Shown: piece by piece, positions 7,215-11,608 of the stretch
Numbering within the stretch: position 1 is the stretch's first letter
How the letters are laid out: every line of letters begins with the position of its first letter
DNA from: JBFXAM01 sp050184295
GTDB lineage: Bacteria > Planctomycetota > Phycisphaerae > UBA1845 > Fen-1342
Assembly: GCA_050184295.1 (NCBI GenBank)
Contig: JBFXAM010000139.1
Coordinates: forward strand, 1 to 11,608
Length of the DNA stretch: 11,608 nt
Reading direction: 5' to 3'
Program-made: the position numbers and the translations under genes
Notes under the pieces: model-generated
The model's input: the letters and a program-made list of their open reading frames with translations, nothing else
Databases searched by the model: none
What the model was told of the DNA's origin: nothing

Positions 7215-7736
7215 CTACGCAGACTTCGGCTCGTCGGCCTGTGCCGCGATTCGCAGCGCCAGCACGCGATCAATGAACGCCCACTTCGCGACGCGGTACG
7301 CGTCCATCGCGCGCCCCTCAAACGACTGCTTCAACGCGTTGTACTCCGCGACCAGCGCCGCGTCCGCCCGCAGCGCGTCGCGAAAGCGCACGAACGTGTC
7401 CGCCTCGCTCCCCGCGACCACGAGCTGCACGCCCAGCGGCGGGTCCGCGTCGTCATCCTTGAACGACGCGAACTCCGTCGTCCGCTCGTTGCCTTCGTTG
7501 CGCGCGAAACGCCGCGCGAGCACCGCTTCGCCGCGCTCGAAACGGCCGGCGCTGACACGCACCGCGATGTCGAGATCGCCCTTGGTCAGCGCCCCGGGCA
7601 CGGACGTGCTGCCGACGTGCTGAATGTCGGCGTGCGGAAGCAGGATGGACAGCTCGGCGTGCAGCGCGGCAAAGGCACATTCGGCAACCCGCCGCGCGCC
7701 GTCCAAATCGGCGAGCCGCACGCGCTGGTCGGCCAT
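7215..7736 (-). CDS. GrpB family protein (UPF0157, nucleotidyltransferase-like fold)
   Basis: A 173-residue cytoplasmic protein of the GrpB/UPF0157 family. The hallmark HVGSTSVPG (40-48) is followed by KGDLDIAV (52-59). This gives the G-S-x(n)-D-x-D arrangement of polymerase-beta-type nucleotidyltransferases, with candidate metal ligands Asp54 and Asp56. The C-terminal YNALKQ and AYRVAKWAFI segments are also typical. No biochemical function is firmly known for the family, but it occurs fused to dephospho-CoA kinase in some actinobacteria. The start at 7736 is preferred, 12 bases after the mutase stop with GGGTGGGG between. A GTG at 7745 would add three residues. The close spacing implies one transcript with the acyl-CoA mutase, and given the CoA-linked fusion elsewhere a CoA-related role is an attractive inference only. 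Confidence 0.88.
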   Translation of the reverse strand: MADQRVRLADLDGARRVAECAFAALHAELSILLPHADIQHVGSTSVPGALTKGDLDIAVRVSAGRFERGEAVLARRFARNEGNERTTEFASFKDDDADPPLGVQLVVAGSEADTFVRFRDALRADAALVAEYNALKQSFEGRAMDAYRVAKWAFIDRVLALRIAAQADEPKSA

Positions 7737-7748
7737 TGACCCCACCCG

Positions 7749-9401
7749 TCACATCTCCGGTCCGCCGTCGTACACGCCGTAGACCCCCTTCAACGTGTCC
7801 ATCATCTCGCCGACGGTTGCATGGGCTTCGGCGGCGTCGATCAGCGCCGGCATCACGTTCGTCCCCGCCCGCGCGTCGTCGCGCAGTTTCCGCAGCGCCG
7901 CGTCGTGCCGCGTCGCGTCGCGCCGCTGCCGCAGCTCGCGCAGCCGCGTCAACTGCTCGCGCTCCACGTTCTCATCGATGCGCAGCGTGTCGATCGGCGG
8001 GTGATCGTCGTCGGAGTACTTGTTGACGCCGATCATGACGCGCTCTCCGCGATCGAACTCCTGCCCGTATGTGTGCGAGGCGTCGGCGATGCTGCGGCGG
8101 AAGAAGCCCCGGTCGATCGCCGGCAGCACACCGCCCATGCGGTCGATCTCCTCGATCAGCTCATACGCCCGCTTCTCCATCTCGTTGGTCAGGTTCTCGA
8201 TGAAGAAGCTGCCGCCGAACGGATCCACGGTCCGCGTCACGCCGGTTTCCTCGGCGATCACCTGCTGCGTGCGCAGCGCGATCTTGACGGCCTGCTCGGT
8301 CGGCAGCGCCAGCGTCTCGTCCATGCTGTTGGTATGCAGGCTCTGGGTCCCGCCCAGCACCGCCGCCAGCGCCTGGTACGCGACGCGCACGATGTTCACC
8401 ATGGGCTGCTGCTCGGTGAGCGACACGCCTGCGGTCTGGCAGTGGCAGCGCATCCACCAGCTCCGCTCGCTCTTGGCGCCGAAGCGATCGCGCATGATGT
8501 GAGCCCACATCCGCCGCGCCGCGCGCAGCTTCGCGATTTCCTCGAAAAACTCGTTGTGCACGTCCCAGAAATAGCTGAGGCGCGGCGCGAAGGCGTCGAC
8601 GTCGAGCCCGCGCTTCTGCGTCTCCTGCGTGTAGCAGATGCCGTCCGCGATCGTGAAGGCCAGCTCCTGCACGGCCGTCGAGCCCGCTTCGCGGATGTGA
8701 TAGCCGCTGATGCTCACCGTGTTCCACTGCGGCATGTGCTGCGTGCAATACTCGATCGTGTCGACGACGAGCTTGACGCTCGGCCCCGGCGGAAAGACGA
8801 ATTCGTTCTGCGCGTGAAATTCCTTCAGGATGTCGTTCTGAAGCGTGCCGCGAAGCTGGTCGAGCGGCACGCCTTGGTGCCGCGCGACGCAGATATAGAA
8901 CGCCAGCAGGATCGCCGCCGGCGCGTTGATCGTCATGCTCGTGCTGACGTCGGCGAGATGAATCCCGTCGAACAGCACTTTCATGTCTTCGAGCGATGCG
9001 ATCGCGACGCCGCACTTGCCGACCTCGCCGAGCGCCAGCGCGTCATCGCTGTCGCGCCCCATCAGCGTCGGCAGGTCAAACGCCGTCGACAGCCCCGTCT
9101 GCCCATGCTCCAGCAGGTACTTGAACCGCTCGTTGGTCTGCGCCGCCGTGCCGAAGCCGGCAAACTGCCGCATCGTCCAGACCTTCTTGCGGTACATCTC
9201 GGCGTGGATGCCGCGAGTGTACGGGAACTGCCCCGGCAGGCCGATCGCGCCGCCGGCGCCCGCCGCCTCGCTGATGTCCACGCCGCCGAAATCGTCCGGC
9301 CCGTACACGCGCTTGATGGGCAGCCCCGACATCGTCGTCGGGTCGGCGTTGCGGGGCGGTCGCCCCGGTCGCGTGGTTGTCGAGGCGACCTCCGAGCTCA
9401 T
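7749..9401 (-). CDS. Adenosylcobalamin-dependent acyl-CoA mutase large subunit, isobutyryl-CoA mutase-like
   Basis: A 550-residue large (substrate-binding TIM-barrel) subunit of the methylmalonyl-CoA mutase family. It lacks the C-terminal B12-binding domain, so a separate small subunit must supply cobalamin. Conserved stretches include FPYTRGIH (59-66), GLSTAFDLPT (103-112), TLQNDILKEF (186-195), SISGYH (230-235, catalytic-site His235), HCQTAG (320-325) and ATVGEM (528-533). The two specificity positions are Phe80 (MRQFAGF) and Gln198 (HAQN), where methylmalonyl-CoA mutase has Tyr89 and Arg207. Phe plus Gln is the isobutyryl-CoA mutase pattern, so a monocarboxylic branched acyl-CoA is the likely substrate. 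The ATG at 9401 is chosen because AGGAG lies 6 bases upstream. The earlier in-frame ATG at 9416 has no usable site and overlaps that signal. The gene is followed 12 bases later by a GrpB gene. Routine annotation would call it methylmalonyl-CoA mutase. Confidence 0.9.
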   Translation of the reverse strand: MSSEVASTTTRPGRPPRNADPTTMSGLPIKRVYGPDDFGGVDISEAAGAGGAIGLPGQFPYTRGIHAEMYRKKVWTMRQFAGFGTAAQTNERFKYLLEHGQTGLSTAFDLPTLMGRDSDDALALGEVGKCGVAIASLEDMKVLFDGIHLADVSTSMTINAPAAILLAFYICVARHQGVPLDQLRGTLQNDILKEFHAQNEFVFPPGPSVKLVVDTIEYCTQHMPQWNTVSISGYHIREAGSTAVQELAFTIADGICYTQETQKRGLDVDAFAPRLSYFWDVHNEFFEEIAKLRAARRMWAHIMRDRFGAKSERSWWMRCHCQTAGVSLTEQQPMVNIVRVAYQALAAVLGGTQSLHTNSMDETLALPTEQAVKIALRTQQVIAEETGVTRTVDPFGGSFFIENLTNEMEKRAYELIEEIDRMGGVLPAIDRGFFRRSIADASHTYGQEFDRGERVMIGVNKYSDDDHPPIDTLRIDENVEREQLTRLRELRQRRDATRHDAALRKLRDDARAGTNVMPALIDAAEAHATVGEMMDTLKGVYGVYDGGPEM

Positions 9402-9477
9402 GCCAAACTCCTGCATCTCTTGGATTTACACGAGATCGCCCGCACGACGTGCAGCCGCGGCGCGACGTTCTCTCGTG

Positions 9478-9486
9478 ATTATAACA
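9478..9486 (-). promoter_or_regulatory. Extended -10 promoter for the mutase-GrpB operon
   Basis: The minus strand reads TGTTATAAT at 9486-9478, a perfect TATAAT with the TG of an extended -10 element. No good -35 is present 16-18 bases upstream, which fits extended -10 promoters. Transcription would start near 9471 and leave a leader of about 70 bases before the mutase ATG at 9401. Confidence 0.6.
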
Positions 9487-9602
9487 CGATTCAGCACCGG
9501 ACTTTCGCGCGCCGCACGACCGGATTCGCGGGGGCGAGCGTCCTGCCCGTCGGCGCACCACACGCCAGGGAGCGGCGACCGCGCCACGTTCGTCCGTCGA
9601 CC

Positions 9603-9623
9603 TTTGGCGTTTGTCGTTGTGCG
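9603..9623. repeat. Short degenerate heptamer repeat
   Basis: Three imperfect 7-base units (TTTGGCG, TTTGTCG, TTGTGCG) lie in tandem immediately beyond the stop codon of the DJ-1/PfpI gene. It is a small, low-certainty tandem repeat. Apart from it and the mutase promoter, 9402-9624 shows no gene. Confidence 0.3.
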
Positions 9624-9624
9624 T

Positions 9625-10161
9625 TCAGGGTCTGGGCTGGTCCGTCAGCCACCCGACCACCTTCTCCATGAACGCCGGCAAGTCCGCCGGCCGCCGGCTG
9701 CTCACGTGATTGCGGTCGACCACGACGGGCGCATCGACCCACTGCGCCCCGGCGTTGGTCAGGTCATCGCGCAACGCCGGGGTGCTCGTCATCCGCACCC
9801 CGCGGACCACGCCCGCCGAGATGTTGACCCACGGCCCGTGGCAGATGCTTGCAACCAGCTTCCCCGCCGCGTTCAGATCACGCACCAGTCCCAGCACGCT
9901 GGGATCACGGCGCAGCTTGTCGGGCATCCATCCGCCCGCGACGATGACGCCGTCGAATTGTTCTGCCGACAGCGCGGCGACCGCCGCTTCGCTCGCGCAT
10001 GGATAACCCCATTTGCCCGTGTATCGCCGGCCCGCCTCCTGCCCCGCGAGCGTCACCGCCGCCCCCGCCTCCTCGAGCCGCAGCTTTGGATACCACAGCT
10101 CCAGATCCTCGTAATCATCACCGACGAAGATCAGCACGCGCTTGCCGGCGAGCCCGCCCAT
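9625..10161 (-). CDS. DJ-1/PfpI family protein (protease/deglycase-like)
   Basis: A 178-residue single-domain protein with the DJ-1/PfpI flavodoxin-like fold and no signal peptide. YEDLELWYP (17-25) contains Glu18, the residue that activates the nucleophile in PfpI-type enzymes. GGWMPDKLR (76-84) matches the conserved second motif. The nucleophile elbow ASICHGPW (104-111) carries Cys107 with adjacent His108. Length and motif order match the PfpI/YhbO subfamily, members of which have been reported as stress-protective proteins, intracellular peptidases or protein/nucleotide deglycases. The ATG at 10161 has AGGAG 8 bases upstream. The gene is divergent from the dockerin-bearing gene, and an inverted repeat in the shared upstream region may bear on its control. 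Which activity applies cannot be told from sequence. Confidence 0.88.
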   Translation of the reverse strand: MGGLAGKRVLIFVGDDYEDLELWYPKLRLEEAGAAVTLAGQEAGRRYTGKWGYPCASEAAVAALSAEQFDGVIVAGGWMPDKLRRDPSVLGLVRDLNAAGKLVASICHGPWVNISAGVVRGVRMTSTPALRDDLTNAGAQWVDAPVVVDRNHVSSRRPADLPAFMEKVVGWLTDQPRP

Positions 10162-10201
10162 GGCCGTGACTCCTGCATGTCGACCCGACCGACGCCGCTC
10201 C

Positions 10202-10234
10202 CACGCGATGCGCCGCCATGCGGCGAATCGCGTG
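10202..10234. promoter_or_regulatory. 33-nt inverted repeat in the divergent intergenic region
   Basis: CACGCGAT (10202-10209) and CGCCGC (10211-10216) pair perfectly with GCGGCG (10220-10225) and ATCGCGTG (10227-10234). The single mismatch is G10210 against A10226, and the loop is CAT. This gives 14 Watson-Crick pairs in 15 positions. It sits between the divergent DJ-1/PfpI and dockerin genes and could be an operator or a leader hairpin of the DJ-1/PfpI transcript. No T-tract follows on either strand, so it is unlikely to be an ordinary terminator. Confidence 0.55.
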
Positions 10235-10255
10235 TCGCGCGTGCGGCCGCACAGC

Positions 10256-10261
10256 TACAAT
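10256..10261 (+). promoter_or_regulatory. Candidate -10 box, possibly of overlapping divergent promoters
   Basis: TACAAT at 10256-10261 matches five of six -10 positions for the dockerin gene, about 60 bases before its ATG, but its -35 is poor. The opposite strand at nearly the same place reads TATTGT, with TTGGAA 18 bases upstream. Overlapping divergent promoters are therefore possible. Confidence 0.3.
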
Positions 10262-10321
10262 ACACACGCGAATCGCCATGTTCCAACGCCGCCCGGCATG
10301 CACCTGATCGGGAGAGTGTTC

Positions 10322-11161
10322 ATGAAGCGTCTGACACGCCGGCTCTGCGAGCTGATTGCCGCGTGGGTCATGCCGGTAGCCGCGGCCGCCGGCACCACCG
10401 TCGAGACCTTCGACTTTGGCAGCAACCTCGGCGGCTGGAGCTACGGCACCGGCAACGGGGCGATCAGCCCCGTCGGTGGAAATCCCGGACCCTTCTGGTT
10501 CGAGCCCGGCGTCGACACTTTCGCCCCCCAGCCGCGGACCCTCAACCCCGCGGGAACACCCTTCGCCGGCGACTTCCGCGCCCGCAACGTTCGGCTCGTC
10601 GGCATCGATCTCAAAACATTTTACGTCGACTTCAGCGCCGCCGACCGGCCGCTCGCGCTCATGCTCGTCAGCGACGGACGTACGCCCGCGGACGCGAGCG
10701 ACGACTGGGCGGCGTATACGCTTGGCGCTGACTGCCCCGAGCCCGGAGAGGGCTGGCGCGGTTACGATTTCAGCATCCCCGCCGGCTCGCCGGCGCTCCC
10801 CGCCGGCTGGAGCACGATCGTTTTCGGCCCCAACGCCCAGCCCGACTGGAACGAAGTCATCACGCGCGTCTCGCAGATCCGCTTCTTCTACGGCGATCCC
10901 GAGCTCTTCTTCATCTTCCAGGTCTGGGACGTGGGGCTCGACAACCCGCGCATCGTCGTCGGACCGCTGCTGGGCGACCTGAACTGCGACGGCGTCGTCA
11001 ACAATTTCGACATCGATCCCTTCGTGCTGGCCATCGTCGATCCCGCCGGTTACCGCGCTCGGTTTCCGAACTGCGATCGTTCCGCCGCCGACGCCAACAC
11101 GGACGGACGGATCGACAATTTCGACATCGAGCCGTTCGTGCGGCTGCTCGCGGATCGATGA
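10322..11161 (+). CDS. Secreted protein with C-terminal paired dockerin-like calcium loops
   Basis: A 279-residue exported protein. A basic N-terminus (MKRLTRR) and a hydrophobic stretch to about residue 23 (AAAAG) form a signal peptide. Residues 25-212 form a beta-rich, Trp/Phe-rich globular domain that looks like the laminin-B/carbohydrate-binding-like domains of planctomycete exported proteins, a loose comparison. The C-terminus (about 217-279) carries two EF-hand-type loops. Loop one has Asp219, Asn221, Asp223 and Asp230; loop two has Asp257, Asn259, Asp261 and Asp268. Each is followed by an FDI(D/E)PFV helix start. This is the type I dockerin-like module, which in planctomycetes is common without known cellulosomes. 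The ATG at 10322 is chosen for the GGGAG 7 bases upstream and because the signal peptide starts there. It is a monocistronic gene. The ligand and location (cell surface or released) are unknown. Confidence 0.85.
   Translation: MKRLTRRLCELIAAWVMPVAAAAGTTVETFDFGSNLGGWSYGTGNGAISPVGGNPGPFWFEPGVDTFAPQPRTLNPAGTPFAGDFRARNVRLVGIDLKTFYVDFSAADRPLALMLVSDGRTPADASDDWAAYTLGADCPEPGEGWRGYDFSIPAGSPALPAGWSTIVFGPNAQPDWNEVITRVSQIRFFYGDPELFFIFQVWDVGLDNPRIVVGPLLGDLNCDGVVNNFDIDPFVLAIVDPAGYRARFPNCDRSAADANTDGRIDNFDIEPFVRLLADR
11001..11140 (+). repeat. Internal duplication encoding the two calcium loops
   Basis: The 26 bases at 11001-11026 recur at 11115-11140 with two mismatches, 114 bases apart. They encode the paired NFDI(D/E)PFV segments of the dockerin-like module. 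The near-identity at DNA level suggests recent duplication or strong codon conservation. Confidence 0.7.
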
Positions 11162-11197
11162 CGATCAGGTGCTCGGCGGCACGGCGTGACGGTCGAT

Positions 11198-11213
11198 GCC
11201 GCGGGCCCGCGGC
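11198..11213. repeat. Perfect 16-bp palindrome
   Basis: GCCGCGGGCCCGCGGC is exactly self-complementary. It lies 37 bases after the dockerin gene stop. It shares the GCCGCGGGC...CCCGCG core with the hairpin at 6109-6126 but lacks that hairpin's loop, so it may be a relative of the same extragenic element. Confidence 0.45.
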
Positions 11214-11277
11214 GCGGCGAACCGGCGAGCTCGGAACTTCGGGGACGCGGCGCGCGCTGGAAGATTGCAGGCGGAAT

Positions 11278-11328
11278 CGCCGCGGCCCACGACCCGGATG
11301 TTTCGAGTCGGCGGGCCGCGGTGGTTTT
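11278..11328 (+). terminator. Terminator hairpin between the dockerin gene and tRNA-His
   Basis: An 11-bp stem with one G-U pair (11278-11288 with 11313-11323) is extended inside by CGAC/GTCG (11290-11293 with 11307-11310). It is followed on the plus strand by TTTT at 11325-11328. It ends the dockerin transcript and, because it lies between convergent units, may also stop readthrough from tRNA-His, although the minus strand has no T-tract after it. Confidence 0.55.
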
Positions 11329-11335
11329 CGCGAAG

Positions 11336-11409
11336 GGTGAGTGACGGGGCTCGAACCCGCGACCCCGAGGACCACAACCTCGTGCTCTGGCCAGCTGAGC
11401 TACACTCAC
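11336..11409 (-). tRNA. tRNA-His (anticodon GUG)
   Basis: The 74-base minus-strand sequence folds into a full cloverleaf. The acceptor stem is GTGAGTG/CACTCAC, the D stem GCTC/GAGC, and the anticodon stem CGAGG/CCTCG around loop TTGTGGT. A five-base variable region and the T arm GCGGG-TTCGAGC-CCCGT follow. The anticodon GTG is at 11375-11373. Base 11410 encodes a G before the acceptor stem and the discriminator is C (11336), giving the G-1:C73 identity pair specific to bacterial tRNA-His. The 3' CCA is not encoded and must be added by the CCA-adding enzyme. Confidence 0.97.
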
Positions 11410-11429
11410 CACGGATTCGAAGGCCACAC

Positions 11430-11435
11430 ATTCTA
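11430..11435 (-). promoter_or_regulatory. -10 box for tRNA-His
   Basis: The minus strand reads TAGAAT (five of six consensus) at 11435-11430, which places the start near 11423, about 14 bases ahead of the mature tRNA. A convincing -35 is not visible. The rest of 11411-11487 appears non-coding. Confidence 0.4.
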
Positions 11436-11487
11436 CCCAGTCCGTACCGCTAATCCAGCGCTGCACGTCGGAACCGGTAGTGGGGGG

Positions 11488-11508
11488 TGCATCCCGCTCC
11501 GGGTTGCA
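11488..11508 (-). terminator. Hairpin immediately after the right-edge gene
   Basis: TGCA-A-CCCG and CGGG-A-TGCA form a 9-position stem with one A-A mismatch around a GAG loop. It starts one base after the TAA at 11512-11510. No T-run follows, so it is a hairpin-only terminator candidate. Confidence 0.4.
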
Positions 11509-11509
11509 A

Positions 11510-11608
11510 TTATGCGGCCCGGCGGAGGGGGTTGGTGGCCCAGAAGGTGTTCCAGTCGTCGTTGAGGCGGTAGCTGATGAGCGTGGCCATGGCCAGGGCG
11601 CCGCGGTC
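11510..11608 (-). CDS. C-terminal end of an unidentified protein (runs off the window)
   Basis: A minus-strand frame open from the right edge ends at the TAA at 11512-11510 and gives the last 32 residues of a protein. The visible sequence includes MATLISYRLNDDWNTFWATN (residues 7-26 of the fragment) and ends in RRAA. It has a natural composition (Trp, Asn, Asp, Tyr, Phe), unlike the Arg-rich shadow frames, and a hairpin follows the stop at once. I do not recognise the family. Confidence 0.5.
   Translation of the reverse strand, partial: DRGALAMATLISYRLNDDWNTFWATNPLRRAA

Noticed and set aside
6000..7739. 579-codon plus-strand open frame opposite the DUF11 and GrpB genes
   Set aside because: It spans two recognised genes and a terminator on the other strand, its composition is Arg-rich, and it has no plausible ribosome-binding site or motif.
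7821..9671. 616-codon plus-strand open frame opposite the mutase
   Set aside because: It is antisense to a strongly conserved enzyme gene, rich in Arg/His/Ala/Leu with no recognisable domain, and typical of a GC-rich shadow frame.
11336..11410. Integration site at tRNA-His
   Set aside because: No integrase gene and no second copy of the tRNA 3' end are visible in the window, so an attachment site cannot be supported.
1..11608. CRISPR array, phage or defence system
   Set aside because: No regularly spaced direct repeats, no phage or restriction/toxin-type proteins and no transposase were recognised. All identified genes are metabolic or envelope-related.

Overview
This is a GC-rich, gene-dense bacterial chromosome segment. 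It most likely comes from a member of the Planctomycetota (Phycisphaerae-like), or at least the PVC superphylum. The lineage call is inferred from two proteins. One is a secreted protein ending in paired dockerin-like calcium loops built on the 'NNFDIDPFV' pattern common in planctomycete exported proteins. The other is a DUF11 protein whose C-terminal half resembles the chlamydial cysteine-rich outer-membrane protein OmcB. No phage, plasmid, insertion-sequence or CRISPR signature is visible. Almost all long frames opposite the real genes are high-GC shadows.

Layout. (1) 30-512 (+): a small lipoprotein with glycine/asparagine repeats, interrupted by an in-frame amber codon. (2) 642-5958 (-): a probable four-gene catabolic operon. 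In transcription order it encodes a Gfo/Idh/MocA oxidoreductase, a cytoplasmic alpha/alpha-barrel (six-hairpin glycosidase-like) protein, a compact ribokinase and an M24-fold protein that has lost most of its metal ligands. (3) 6173-7064 (-): a secreted DUF11/OmcB-like protein followed by a clear intrinsic terminator. (4) 7215-9401 (-): an adenosylcobalamin-dependent acyl-CoA mutase large subunit and a GrpB-family protein in a tight pair, with an extended -10 promoter upstream. The mutase has the Phe/Gln substrate signature of isobutyryl-CoA mutase rather than the Tyr/Arg of methylmalonyl-CoA mutase. (5) 9625-10161 (-): a DJ-1/PfpI-family protein, divergent from a dockerin-bearing secreted protein (10322-11161, +). 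A 33-nt near-perfect inverted repeat lies between them. (6) 11336-11409 (-): tRNA-His(GUG), facing the dockerin gene across a terminator hairpin. The C-terminal end of an unidentified protein enters at the right edge.

Functional reading. The operon at 642-5958 looks like intracellular processing of a sugar or glycoside: hydrolysis, oxidation or reduction, and phosphorylation. The substrate cannot be read from sequence, and the M24-like member is probably non-peptidolytic. The mutase points to branched-chain acyl-CoA rearrangement, but its small B12-binding subunit and chaperone are not in the window. I see no defence system or obviously new multi-gene machine. The best leads are the unassigned sugar operon with its pseudo-peptidase, the ICM-type mutase paired with GrpB, and the amber-interrupted repeat lipoprotein. 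No gene-free stretch exceeds about 290 bases.
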